42,678 bases of DNA, from contig JAEUVZ010000040.1 of assembly GCA_016786665.1 (NCBI GenBank), positions 1-42,678 of the forward strand. Direction: 5' to 3'. A program made the position numbers and the translations under genes. Within the stretch, counting starts at the first letter, position 1; each line of letters starts with the position of its first letter. The DNA is from Flavipsychrobacter sp. GTDB taxonomy: Bacteria > Bacteroidota > Bacteroidia > Chitinophagales > Chitinophagaceae. This document shows, in pieces, positions 1 through 7,664 of the stretch. The notes beneath the pieces were generated by a model. It saw nothing but the letters and a program-made list of their open reading frames with translations. It was not told the DNA's origin and did no database searches.

Positions 1-2
1 AG

Positions 3-134
3 TGTTACAAGGTTTGCAACGATGCCTGGAACGGCTATATAACGAAAAGCCTGTACAACCTCATTACGACTGGCAAAGGCGCACCGAACCCAAAAGATAA
101 AGATGGCTTCAATGCTGAACTGGCTGAAAAGTGA
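3..134 (+). CDS. C-terminal fragment of an unknown protein (5' truncated by window edge)
   Basis: Of the three plus-strand frames, only frame 3 stays open from the window edge to the TGA at 132-134, giving 43 residues that begin CYKVCNDAWNGYITKS and end in NAELAEK. The other frames stop early. The residue mix looks protein-like: two cysteines near the start, an aromatic stretch, then a charged tail. No family can be named from this fragment. A strong hairpin follows at 181-206, which fits the 3' end of a transcription unit. It could still be a chance open frame, because the beginning is missing. Confidence 0.5.
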   Translation, partial: CYKVCNDAWNGYITKSLYNLITTGKGAPNPKDKDGFNAELAEK

Positions 135-180
135 AAACTGAGCTCAGCTATCTAAAACTCCTCGATTGACCAAAGAATAA

Positions 181-213
181 GCCCTCCCAACGTGAATTGG
201 GAGGGCTTATTAC
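181..213. terminator. Bidirectional rho-independent terminator
   Basis: A perfect 10-bp stem (181-190 with 197-206, GCCCTCCCAA/TTGGGAGGGC) is followed by TTATTACTTATTTT on the plus strand. On the minus strand it is followed by TTATTCTTT. It can end both the truncated plus-strand gene and the minus-strand clpX unit. Confidence 0.8.
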
Positions 214-229
214 TTATTTTATGGCAACT

Positions 230-406
230 CTAGCCTAGTATGTCATTCTTGTCTTCCGGCTGAGACCCAATGAAATTATCCACCATTCCCTGCATCATCG
301 GGGGCAGTTTGCTTTGGATAAATTCTTTGATTGTCTGCACCGCTTTCACCGCTTGCTCTTCCGTCAGTCCGGCTTTCGTTTTCAGTTCTTCTATCAGGTC
401 TTGCAT
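230..406 (-). CDS. Small helical protein downstream of clpX (58 aa)
   Basis: The reverse strand has an ATG at 404-406 and a TAG at 230-232, coding 58 residues that start MQDLIEELKTKAGLTEEQA. The frame predicts two or three amphipathic helices (about residues 2-13, 17-33 and 36-46) and a polar tail. There are no cysteines, signal peptide or membrane segment. It resembles the short helical proteins of Bacteroidota that look like one half of a DUF2267-type domain, but that family link is only an impression. It lies 50 nt downstream of the clpX stop on the same strand and is followed by the 181-206 terminator, so it is probably cotranscribed with clpX. Function is unknown; a link to Clp proteolysis is inferred from position only. 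Confidence 0.7.
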   Translation of the reverse strand: MQDLIEELKTKAGLTEEQAVKAVQTIKEFIQSKLPPMMQGMVDNFIGSQPEDKNDILG

Positions 407-456
407 ATCTATCAGTTTAAGAATCTAATTAATTATTTATTGCGCTGTTTGCTGAG

Positions 457-1710
457 CTATGCCGCCTTTAGCAATTCCAGCTTCGAGTGTTCCAGCATCT
501 GTGTGGCATACTCCAGTGTTACCTGGAACACATCCCCATTCTTCTCAGACGGCAAGTCGAACATCGCATCGGTAAGTATCATCTCGCAGATGGCCCGTAA
601 ACCGCGTCCACCTAATTTATACTCTATGGCTTTGTTTACCATATAATCCAGCGCTTCATCGTCCACTTCCAGCTTTACTCCTTCGTACTCAAACAACTTT
701 GCATATTGCTTGATGAGGGCGTTTTTAGGCTCGGTAAGTATCCGCTTCAGAGATGAGCTATCCAGCGGATTAAGGTAGGTAACTACGGGCAATCGTCCCA
801 GCAGCTCCGGTATCAGGCCAAACGTACGCAAGTCTTGAGAGTTCACATACTGAAGCAGGTTTGCCCTGTCCAGTTCCTTGGTCGCCTTTATGGCGTTGTA
901 GCCAATGGAGGATGTCTGCACCCTGCGGGCGATCATCTTATCCACTCCTTCAAAAGCGCCCCCGCATATAAAGAGGATGTTTTGTGTATTCACCTTTACC
1001 ATCTTCTGTTCCGGGTGCTTACGTCCTCCCTGCGGAGGCACCATCACTTCAGACCCTTCCAGCAGCTTCAGCATAGCCTGCTGCACGCCCTCGCCGCTCA
1101 CATCACGGGTTATGGAAGGGTTGTCGCCCTTGCGTCCTATTTTGTCTATCTCATCTATGTACACAATACCCCGTTCTGCCGCCGCTACATCAAAGTTGCA
1201 CGATTGCAGCAAGCGCGAGAGGATGCTTTCCACATCTTCGCCTACATATCCCGCCTCAGTAAATACGGTAGCGTCCACTATGGCAAAAGGCACCTGCAGC
1301 AGGCGCGCGATTGTTTTGGCCAGCAGTGTTTTGCCGGTACCTGTTTCGCCTACCATTATGATGTTCGATTTTTCTATCTCCACATCGTCCTGCGCCGGCA
1401 TGCTCAGGCGTTTATAGTGATTGTATATAGCCACCGACAATACCTTTTTGGCGTCGTCCTGGCCTATCACATACTGGTCGAGGAATGCTTTCACCTCGCG
1501 GGGTTTATACAGCTTATGCTGGTTAAATTCGGGCTTTGTTTCCCTGGGTTTGTCCTTTTTCTTGTCATCACCTACTGCTTCCTGCAGCAGGTAGTGGGCG
1601 TTCTCTATACACTGGTCACATATGTTGCCCTTAAGGCCCGTAAACAGGATATTGACATCGCTTTCCACACGATCGCAAAAGGAACACTTTCTTTCGGTTT
1701 GTTTCGCCAT
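457..1710 (-). CDS. clpX: ATP-dependent Clp protease ATP-binding subunit ClpX
   Basis: ClpX is the AAA+ unfoldase that recognises tagged proteins and threads them into the ClpP peptidase in the cytoplasm. The 417-residue product has the family's usual length and order of parts. An N-terminal C4 zinc-binding domain has Cys9, Cys12, Cys31 and Cys34. Walker A is GETGTGKT at 121-128, the pore loop is GYVG at about 154-157, and Walker B is IVYIDEID at about 182-189. [10 protein letters not shown] loop matches the ClpX RKH loop. The ATG start directly precedes the zinc domain, so the protein is complete. A TACCTTTG promoter element lies upstream at 1735-1742. No clpP is visible in the window. A small helical protein gene follows 50 nt downstream. 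Confidence 0.97.
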   Translation of the reverse strand: MAKQTERKCSFCDRVESDVNILFTGLKGNICDQCIENAHYLLQEAVGDDKKKDKPRETKPEFNQHKLYKPREVKAFLDQYVIGQDDAKKVLSVAIYNHYKRLSMPAQDDVEIEKSNIIMVGETGTGKTLLAKTIARLLQVPFAIVDATVFTEAGYVGEDVESILSRLLQSCNFDVAAAERGIVYIDEIDKIGRKGDNPSITRDVSGEGVQQAMLKLLEGSEVMVPPQGGRKHPEQKMVKVNTQNILFICGGAFEGVDKMIARRVQTSSIGYNAIKATKELDRANLLQYVNSQDLRTFGLIPELLGRLPVVTYLNPLDSSSLKRILTEPKNALIKQYAKLFEYEGVKLEVDDEALDYMVNKAIEYKLGGRGLRAICEMILTDAMFDLPSEKNGDVFQVTLEYATQMLEHSKLELLKAA

Positions 1711-1734
1711 CTTTTTCTTTACTCAAATGAAGGG

Positions 1735-1742
1735 CAAAGGTA
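1735..1742 (-). promoter_or_regulatory. -7 promoter element TACCTTTG upstream of clpX
   Basis: The reverse strand reads TACCTTTG, an exact match to the Bacteroidota -7 consensus TAnnTTTG, 24 nt before the clpX ATG. No convincing -33 TTTG was seen at the usual spacing, so the call rests on the -7 element and its position. Confidence 0.5.
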
Positions 1743-1835
1743 CAAACTATAACTGGCAAATAATTGAATATCTTGTTAATAGGTGGATATTAACCTCCTA
1801 TTTACGGGCTGCCGGGTTTTGTTTTATCTTGCATC

Positions 1836-4319
1836 ATGGCCAGCTCTCTCTTTGCTGAAAAATCTGCCGATTCTTACCGTTTTGCCGATGTTATACTGCC
1901 GCTGAACCTGCCGCAGGCGCTTACCTATGGCATACCGCATCAGCTGCAAGGAGTATTGAAGCCCGGCATGAGGGTGGAAGTATCGCTGGGGCGCAACAAA
2001 CAATATGCTGCCATAGTAGAGCGCCTGCACAATGTGCAGCCCGAAGCCTATGAGGTAAAACCCCTGAAGAACATCCTGGACGACGCCCCGGTGGTGAATG
2101 AGGTGCAGCTCCGCTTCTGGAAGTGGATCAGCCACTACTACCTCGCCGCTCCGGGAGAGGTGATGCAGGCCGCACTACCCGCCCACATGAAGCTGATGGG
2201 CGAAACCCGCCTGGAATGGATAGGCGAACCAGATGTACTGTATGAATGGAGCAGGGAAGCTGGCATAGCGGCAGAAGCCCTGCAGCGTAAAAAAGAATTG
2301 ACCATTACCGAGTTGCGGGAAGCAGTAGGCATAAGGTTCTTCAGCCAGGTAATTAACGAATTGATAGAACAGGAGGCTGTAGCCATAAACGACAGCCTGG
2401 AACCCTCCTACCGCCCCCGCAAGGAACGCGTCGTATCGCTGGCGGCAACTTACCACCAGGAAGAACAGCTCAGCCAGCTGTTTGACGAATTGCACCGTGC
2501 CCCTAAACAGGTGGAGCTGCTAATGGCTTTCGTAGAGCTCTCTCTTAAGAATGGCTTTGTAAAGCAGGCCGACCTGCTGGAACGCTCCGGCGCCAGCAGC
2601 GCACAAGTGAAGGCGCTGGTAGAGAAGGGTGTATTTGTAGTAGAAGAACAAAATGTAGACCGCCTGGCCTATACCGCCACTGAGCCGGCAAAAGAAATTA
2701 TATTCAGCCCGGCACAGCAGCTAGCGCTTGCCGAAATAGACAAAGGCTTGTCGGAAAAAGAAGTGGTACTGCTGCACGGCGTAACCGGTAGCGGCAAAAC
2801 ATTACTCTACATTCACAAAATAAAGCAGTGTATAGCGGCCGGCAAACAGGCGATTTTCCTTTTACCGGAAATTGGCCTTACTACGGCGCTGGTGCGCCGC
2901 CTCTACGCTTACTTTGGCGAAGAGATGGGCGTATATCACTCCCGCTTTAGTAATAATGAACGGGTAGAAATATGGGAAAAGGTACGTAAGGGCCAATACA
3001 AACTGGTAGTAGGTGCTCGTTCGGCATTATGGCTTCCCTATTCTGATGTAGGCTTGATCATAGCCGACGAAGAGCATGATGGCTCTTACAAACAGAAAGA
3101 CCCCGCGCCCCGCTTTCACGCGCGCGACGCCGCTATCTATTTCGCTTCGCTTTTCAACGCCCGGGTTATCCTGGGCTCGGCCACACCGTCGGTAGAAAGC
3201 CTGTACAATGTGCAGCAGCAGAAATATGCCTACGCCGCGCTTAAAGAGCGCTACCTGGGGGTAAACCTGCCGCAGATAGAAATAGTGAATGCTAAATCGC
3301 TGGAAAAGATGCGGCAGCTGGGCTATAAGCTACTCACCCCGGAGCTGCAACAGGCAATGATAGAAGCCCTGCAACACCGCAAGCAGGTCATCCTTTTCCA
3401 GAACCGGCGGGGATACGCCCCCTTCCAGCTATGCACTACGTGCGGGTGGGTACCGCAGTGTAAGAACTGCGCGGTATCGCTCACCTATCACAAAAGCACC
3501 GATAAACTTCATTGCCACTATTGTGGGCTCAAATCGTCCGTGATACATATTTGCCCCTCTTGCGGCAGTTCAGGGCTGCAAAGCAAAAGTTTTGGAACGG
3601 AAAAAATAGAAGAAGAAGTACAGCAGATGTTCCCCGAAGCCAGGGTGGCCCGTATGGACGTAGACAGCATGCGCAACAAGCAGAGTATGCCTCAGCTGCT
3701 GGAAAAGCTGGAGAAACAGAAAATTGATATCCTGGTAGGTACGCAGATGGTTGTAAAAGGCCTGGACTTTGCCCATGTAGCTTTGGTGGGAATACTGAGC
3801 GCCGACAGCATGCTGAGCTACCCCGACTTCCGGGTAAATGAACGCGCCTTCCAGCTAATGGAACAGGTAAGCGGCAGGGCGGGAAGAAGCGATGGCGCGG
3901 GCAAAGTATTGATACAAGCGTACAACACTACCCACCCTGTGCTGAAATGGGTACAGGAGCATGACGTGCGCGCTTACTACGACCACGAAATACGCGGTCG
4001 GGAGTACTTTGGGTACCCGCCATTCACCCGGTTGGTAAAAGTCACCTTTAAGCACAAAGACGAATCGAAGGCGGTAACACCCGCCACGGAGTTTGCCCAT
4101 ATGCTGCGCGCCAACGAAGCTATCACGGTACAAGGACCGGTACCCGCGTTGATAGCCCGCGTACGCAACCTTTATGTGCAGGAAGTATGGATTAAATGCC
4201 CCAGGGACTTAAAAACTATTGAAGCCGCAAAAGAGTCTATACGCCATGCCAAACAAACCCTTATGGCACAGCGCGGCAACTCCGCCCTGCAGATAATTAT
4301 TGATGTAGACCCTATGTAA
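1836..4319 (+). CDS. priA: Primosomal protein N' (PriA replication-restart helicase)
   Basis: PriA is the superfamily 2 DNA helicase that recognises stalled forks and reloads the replisome. The 827-residue protein has an N-terminal DNA-binding region (about 1-110), a helicase core with Walker A GVTGSGKT at 315-322 and Walker B DEEH at 411-414, and a cluster of cysteine pairs (CTTC, CKNC, CHYC, CPSC) between the helicase lobes that binds two zinc ions in the family. A conserved helicase motif around QVSGRAGR lies in the second lobe. The ATG at 1836 is followed directly by the family's N-terminal pattern. Upstream, TTATCTTG is a partial match to the -7 element and sits only 4 nt before the ATG, so the transcript may be nearly leaderless. 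It is divergent from clpX. Confidence 0.96.
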   Translation: MASSLFAEKSADSYRFADVILPLNLPQALTYGIPHQLQGVLKPGMRVEVSLGRNKQYAAIVERLHNVQPEAYEVKPLKNILDDAPVVNEVQLRFWKWISHYYLAAPGEVMQAALPAHMKLMGETRLEWIGEPDVLYEWSREAGIAAEALQRKKELTITELREAVGIRFFSQVINELIEQEAVAINDSLEPSYRPRKERVVSLAATYHQEEQLSQLFDELHRAPKQVELLMAFVELSLKNGFVKQADLLERSGASSAQVKALVEKGVFVVEEQNVDRLAYTATEPAKEIIFSPAQQLALAEIDKGLSEKEVVLLHGVTGSGKTLLYIHKIKQCIAAGKQAIFLLPEIGLTTALVRRLYAYFGEEMGVYHSRFSNNERVEIWEKVRKGQYKLVVGARSALWLPYSDVGLIIADEEHDGSYKQKDPAPRFHARDAAIYFASLFNARVILGSATPSVESLYNVQQQKYAYAALKERYLGVNLPQIEIVNAKSLEKMRQLGYKLLTPELQQAMIEALQHRKQVILFQNRRGYAPFQLCTTCGWVPQCKNCAVSLTYHKSTDKLHCHYCGLKSSVIHICPSCGSSGLQSKSFGTEKIEEEVQQMFPEARVARMDVDSMRNKQSMPQLLEKLEKQKIDILVGTQMVVKGLDFAHVALVGILSADSMLSYPDFRVNERAFQLMEQVSGRAGRSDGAGKVLIQAYNTTHPVLKWVQEHDVRAYYDHEIRGREYFGYPPFTRLVKVTFKHKDESKAVTPATEFAHMLRANEAITVQGPVPALIARVRNLYVQEVWIKCPRDLKTIEAAKESIRHAKQTLMAQRGNSALQIIIDVDPM

Positions 4320-4382
4320 CCACTTTTAACATATTTTGTAAATATAGGTCGTACCTTTACGGAAACATACAATACAAAGACT

Positions 4383-4586
4383 ATGGTATTTCTCACAATA
4401 AAACCTCAATTCCTCCTCTCCATGCCAGGTGGTAGCGAGTGGATATGGATACTGCTCGTAGTAATACTTTTATTTGGCGCACGGAAAATTCCTGACCTGG
4501 CAAGGGGCCTGGGTAAAGGCATGAAAGAGTTTAAAGACGCTAAAGAAGGGAAAGACGAAAAGAAGGAAGAAGATAAAAAAGACTAG
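4383..4586 (+). CDS. tatA: Twin-arginine translocase subunit TatA/TatE
   Basis: TatA forms the protein-conducting oligomer of the twin-arginine translocation system, which exports folded proteins across the inner membrane. The 67-residue protein has a short N-terminal stretch, one membrane helix (about residues 18-32), the FGARKIP hinge, an amphipathic helix (LARGLGKGMKEFKDA) and a Lys/Glu-rich tail. All are standard for the family. The ATG at 4383 was chosen because a near-consensus TACCTTTA element lies at 4352-4359; an alternative ATG at residue 14 would shorten the N-terminus. tatC is far away at 39.3 kb. Three proteins with RR-type leaders are encoded next door on the opposite strand. 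Confidence 0.93.
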   Translation: MVFLTIKPQFLLSMPGGSEWIWILLVVILLFGARKIPDLARGLGKGMKEFKDAKEGKDEKKEEDKKD

Positions 4587-4605
4587 TCTGTACCAGACAC
4601 AGCAA

Positions 4606-4638
4606 CGAGGGGGCCTGAAAAAGCCCCCTCGTTTTTTT
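4606..4638 (+). terminator. Rho-independent terminator of tatA
   Basis: A 9-bp GC-rich stem, CGAGGGGGC/GCCCCCTCG (4606-4614 with 4623-4631), with an 8-nt loop is followed by TTTTTTT. It lies 20 nt after the tatA stop. Confidence 0.9.
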
Positions 4639-4664
4639 GTCTACTCAATATACCTATGTCAACT

Positions 4665-5510
4665 CTAGTTAATGAATGGATCTACAATAGCCAGTACCTG
4701 GTCTTTGGTAAGTGGCTCGTCAAACGACTCGCTGGCGGCATCGCCACTTACAAAGCCGGCTATATTCACCCCCGCTTGCTGGGTAATCTCTTCACCGTTG
4801 TAGCTGGCCTGCACCGCAGTGGTGCCCACGTTGCTCGCATTACCTGTTATCCAGGGCTTAGGGTTTCCCGCCACCAGGGGATCCCCTGTATTGTTTTTCC
4901 GCACCATTCGTATGTGCGATGCGTGACGGGCCTCCACTGAGTGGATATTAAGCGCCGCCGTCAGCACTGCATTATCTCCCATCAGTTCTCCCGCACGCCC
5001 TTTGTAAGCACGCACACCTGTGTCTTCAAAGGTTTGCGCTACGGCCAGGAACATGTTGTAGCTGGAGGTGGCACCAGGGAAGGCGCCTCCTGCGGTGAAG
5101 TCGAACGTCAGGCCCGATACCGGGGTACCGCCCGCTCCTTGTATCGCAGCTACCAGGAAGGAAACGTGTGCCGCTTCGTGCTGGTATATAGACTGGATAC
5201 CGGCTAGCTGGGCAGCCGGTATAAATGGCATACCCGCATTATTGTCCAGCGCCTGCTTGTAAAAGTCCCGTTCCAGGTATTCCAGTGTCAGCGCAAAATT
5301 GAGCACTTCCAGTATGGAATCCGTACTACGCGCACTTCCACGCCCGTTTTGCCCATATGCTTTGGTAAACAATGAGCCGAGTGCAAAAGGCACTGCCGTC
5401 AGCGCTATTTTCTTGCCAAAATCTTTCAGCAACGAACGGCGCTGGCTGGTCTTTTCAAAAAATTCAGAATCCTGTTCTGACATCATCTTTAATATACTGG
5501 CGAAATTCAT
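4665..5510 (-). CDS. Tat-exported ferritin-like domain protein (281 aa)
   Basis: The protein has the four-helix ferritin-like fold pattern of the Ferritin_2 type. Likely metal ligands appear in order: Glu in ALTLEYLERDF, the ExxH pair in QHEAAHV, Glu in TFEDTG, and the ExxH in VEARHASH. These would form a di-iron or di-manganese site. Near the N-terminus, SQRRSLLKDFGKK (about 22-34) followed by a hydrophobic stretch ending in AYGQ is a twin-arginine signal. Folded export to the periplasm is therefore likely. It is the second gene of a pair with 5522-6235 (11-nt gap). Substrate is unknown: possibilities are oxidative-stress protection, metal storage or an oxidase role. The last residues (EPLTKDQVLAIVDPFIN) are typical of longer family members. 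Confidence 0.88.
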   Translation of the reverse strand: MNFASILKMMSEQDSEFFEKTSQRRSLLKDFGKKIALTAVPFALGSLFTKAYGQNGRGSARSTDSILEVLNFALTLEYLERDFYKQALDNNAGMPFIPAAQLAGIQSIYQHEAAHVSFLVAAIQGAGGTPVSGLTFDFTAGGAFPGATSSYNMFLAVAQTFEDTGVRAYKGRAGELMGDNAVLTAALNIHSVEARHASHIRMVRKNNTGDPLVAGNPKPWITGNASNVGTTAVQASYNGEEITQQAGVNIAGFVSGDAASESFDEPLTKDQVLAIVDPFIN

Positions 5511-5521
5511 GGCTATCCGTT

Positions 5522-6235
5522 TTAAGAGGTTGGTAAATTATTCCCACTGATTTTAGACTTCAGAAATCCGGCTGCTGCCGCCAGTACTTCCGAGGGCATT
5601 TTATGCATGTCCATCCCGTTGGAATCAATAATATCTGCACTGCCAAAGGAATTCGGAGTAATCAGGTCCCGTATGTAGGCTGCGTGGCGCGCTTCTACCG
5701 ATACTATTTTGCCCGCCAGCACCAGGTAGTCGCCGGTGGTTATTAGTTGTCCCGCGCCATTATAGGCTTGCACACCCAGGTCCTCAAATGTTCGTGCTGC
5801 GTTCAGCACGCTGGTACGGCTACCGAAATCTATAGCATCAAAATTCACTTCCAGCGCCGGTATCGCATTCCCGGCAAGCGCCGCTTTAAAAAATTCGCGG
5901 TGCGCTATTTCGTGATCGCGTATATCTGTCAGCAGGGCCTGCTCTGAGGCACTAAAGCCGGAACTGAACGAAGACTCAGCTACGCGTGTATAAAACGCCG
6001 CCTCCAGTTGCTCCAATGCGTATGCGTAGTTCAGTATGCCTATATCGCCACTGCCCAGGTCTATGGTGCCATCAGGCATCACCTGCGGGTCTTTGTCTTT
6101 CTTACAGGAAGACATAGTTGCGAAAATACCGGCAACCGCAAGGCCACCGCTTAGCGCCAGGAAGTGCCTGCGCGAGACACCCGACATTTGCAGAACTTCT
6201 TCTACCTGGTTTTGTTCCAAGTTTTCCTTTTTCAT
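5522..6235 (-). CDS. Tat-exported ferritin-like lipoprotein (237 aa)
   Basis: This is a second Ferritin_2-type protein, related to its downstream neighbour. Ligand candidates are Glu in ALEQLEAAF, ExxH in DHEIAHRE, Glu in TFEDLG and ExxH in VEARHAAY. The leader contains SRRHFLALSGG (21-31), a textbook twin-arginine motif, followed by a hydrophobic stretch and ATMSSC with Cys44. A Tat-dependent lipoprotein anchored on the periplasmic side is therefore plausible. It is first in the two-gene unit with 4665-5510, and the start ATG is clear. The two proteins may form a heteromer, which is inference. No clear TAnnTTTG promoter was found in the 214-nt upstream gap (6236-6449). Confidence 0.88.
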   Translation of the reverse strand: MKKENLEQNQVEEVLQMSGVSRRHFLALSGGLAVAGIFATMSSCKKDKDPQVMPDGTIDLGSGDIGILNYAYALEQLEAAFYTRVAESSFSSGFSASEQALLTDIRDHEIAHREFFKAALAGNAIPALEVNFDAIDFGSRTSVLNAARTFEDLGVQAYNGAGQLITTGDYLVLAGKIVSVEARHAAYIRDLITPNSFGSADIIDSNGMDMHKMPSEVLAAAAGFLKSKISGNNLPTS

Positions 6236-6395
6236 AGAAGTGTTTTTAAATCATGATTAAAATTCAATTCCCTTTCGGGTCATGTACGATACCGGGAGGG
6301 CTTCGGTTTTCATTGGAGGGCAGAAATCTGTATTTTTTTATGCAGCGCATCATAAATGCCTGGCAATCAGCACAAAAAATTCCGGGGCGGGATGC

Positions 6396-6426
6396 AAATA
6401 AAAAGCCCTGCCGCTATGGCAGGGCT
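6396..6426 (-). terminator. Rho-independent terminator of the flavoprotein gene
   Basis: A 9-bp stem, AGCCCTGCC/GGCAGGGCT (6404-6412 with 6418-6426), has an A-rich plus-strand flank, giving TTTTATTT after the stem on the minus strand. It lies just after the stop at 6450. Confidence 0.85.
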
Positions 6427-6449
6427 CTAAGAGTGTTACCTGTAACTGG

Positions 6450-7466
6450 TTAGAAAGATGCTTCTATAAGCTCGTGATTGGCCACGGCACCAGCCATGTT
6501 TCCCGTGGCTACCGCATTCGCGACCGAACGCATCATAGATGAATTGTCGCCACAGGCCAGTACATGCGGTACTGTCGTCTTCTGGAAAGCGTCCACTTTT
6601 ACATAGCCCTGTTCGTTCAGTTCACAGCCAAGCGTATGCAGCAGCTCTCCTTGCTGCACAAATTCAGGGCGGGCATAAATGGCCTTCAGGGCAACTTTAC
6701 TATTGTCCTCCAGGCTGATACTTTCCAGCATTCCCTCCCGGTGGTTCAGACGGGCAATGCGGGCTTCTGTTATCTGTATACCATGCGCTGCTACACTCGT
6801 CCGCTGCTCCTCCGACAGCGTAGAGGTCCCATTCGTGAAAATGGTTAGCTTACTCGTCCAGTTAGATATCAACCGGGCATAGTGATAGGCGGCATCTCCA
6901 TTAGCAACTATTCCGGTCGCCTGGTGCCGCACCTCGTAGCCATGGCAATAAGGGCAGTGTATTACCGACTTACCCCAGCATTCCTCAAAGCCGGGTATTG
7001 CCGGCATCTTGTCCTTTATTCCGGTAGCCACTATCAGCTTCTTAGCCCGGTAGCTGTTGCCGTCACTGGTCAGTATCTCCCATTGGTCGTCCAGCCGGCG
7101 GCCGGAGTTAACCCATCCACTGGCCAATTGAACTGTAGGGTACTGCAACACCTGGGCCCGCGCTTTGCTGGCGATTACAGCAGGGGTTTCACCATCTTGG
7201 GTAAGAAAGTTGTGCGAGTGAGGCGTGTGGCGATTGCAGGGTTGCCCATTGTCAATAATCAGCACCCTCCTGAGGGCTCTGCCTAACGCCATAGCCGCCG
7301 ACAGGCCGGCATAACTTCCACCTACCACAATCACGTCCCATTCCCTGGATAATCTATCTTCCATATTACGTTGTTTTGATTCCAGGATATTAAACGGCAC
7401 CACCACCGACACGGCTCCCAGCCCCAGTAATTTAATCAGTTCCCGCCGGTTGTATGTTTGATGCAT
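6450..7466 (-). CDS. Thioredoxin-reductase-like FAD disulfide oxidoreductase with RR leader
   Basis: This is a class II pyridine-nucleotide disulfide oxidoreductase with FAD-binding GGSYAG at 49-54 and a redox-active CPYC at 171-174 followed by HGYE. The CPYCHGYE context is typical of TrxR-like flavoenzymes (the GliT-like group) rather than housekeeping TrxB, which has CATC. The C-terminal VLACGD...ANAVATGNMAG segment matches the second FAD-contact motif. The NAD(P) motif is weak (GIVANGDAAYHYA). Unusually, residues 6-25 (NRRELIKLLGLGAVSVVVPF) look like a twin-arginine leader; an internal ATG at residue 35 would remove it and give a cytoplasmic form. The promoter carries a perfect palindrome. 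Partner thiol proteins are not encoded nearby. Confidence 0.85.
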   Translation of the reverse strand: MHQTYNRRELIKLLGLGAVSVVVPFNILESKQRNMEDRLSREWDVIVVGGSYAGLSAAMALGRALRRVLIIDNGQPCNRHTPHSHNFLTQDGETPAVIASKARAQVLQYPTVQLASGWVNSGRRLDDQWEILTSDGNSYRAKKLIVATGIKDKMPAIPGFEECWGKSVIHCPYCHGYEVRHQATGIVANGDAAYHYARLISNWTSKLTIFTNGTSTLSEEQRTSVAAHGIQITEARIARLNHREGMLESISLEDNSKVALKAIYARPEFVQQGELLHTLGCELNEQGYVKVDAFQKTTVPHVLACGDNSSMMRSVANAVATGNMAGAVANHELIEASF

Positions 7467-7504
7467 GAGGCACTTAATATTCTGGATGAATTTTTTTTGT
7501 AAAA

Positions 7505-7527
7505 TTATTGCAACTTTGTTGCAATAA
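7505..7527. promoter_or_regulatory. Perfect palindromic operator candidate between divergent -7 elements
   Basis: TTATTGCAAC, a 3-nt TTT spacer, then GTTGCAATAA: a perfect 10-3-10 inverted repeat. It abuts the minus-strand -7 element TATTTTTG (7528-7535), so it would overlap the start of the flavoprotein transcript. A plus-strand TATCTTTG lies at 7541-7548. Its size and symmetry suit a dimeric repressor. The Fur-family protein encoded at 9781-10158 is a candidate, but this is inference. Confidence 0.65.
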
Positions 7528-7535
7528 CAAAAATA
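7528..7535 (-). promoter_or_regulatory. -7 promoter element TATTTTTG of the flavoprotein gene
   Basis: The reverse strand reads TATTTTTG, an exact TAnnTTTG match 61 nt before the ATG of the 6450-7466 gene and directly beside the 7505-7527 palindrome. Confidence 0.5.
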
Positions 7536-7540
7536 GCTCT

Positions 7541-7548
7541 TATCTTTG
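7541..7548 (+). promoter_or_regulatory. Plus-strand -7 element TATCTTTG with no obvious downstream gene
   Basis: An exact TAnnTTTG match with a TTTG at 7515-7518 (22-nt spacing, somewhat long). No plus-strand gene follows, only the hairpin at 7631-7660. It could drive a short RNA of about 110 nt, or be a chance match in AT-rich DNA. Confidence 0.3.
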
Positions 7549-7630
7549 TTCCAGGTTCGGGTACAGAGCAGAAAACATTTTTAGTCCTTAGATGTGCTTT
7601 GTTTCATAGGTGGAATTATGACCGACCTGC

Positions 7631-7664
7631 GATGGCCCGGGCATGAGTTGCCGGGCCATCTTTA
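7631..7664. terminator. Strong 10-bp hairpin after the lipoprotein gene
   Basis: GATGGCCCGG/CCGGGCCATC (7631-7640 with 7651-7660) with a 10-nt loop. The T-rich side (TTTATT) lies on the plus strand, so intrinsic termination is better supported for a plus-strand transcript. It also sits directly behind the stop codon of the minus-strand gene at 7662 and may stabilise that 3' end. Confidence 0.6.

Noticed and set aside
835-1752. 305-codon plus-strand frame across clpX
   Set aside because: It is the antisense frame of an intact, well-recognised clpX, with a Cys/His/Arg-rich composition and no domain.
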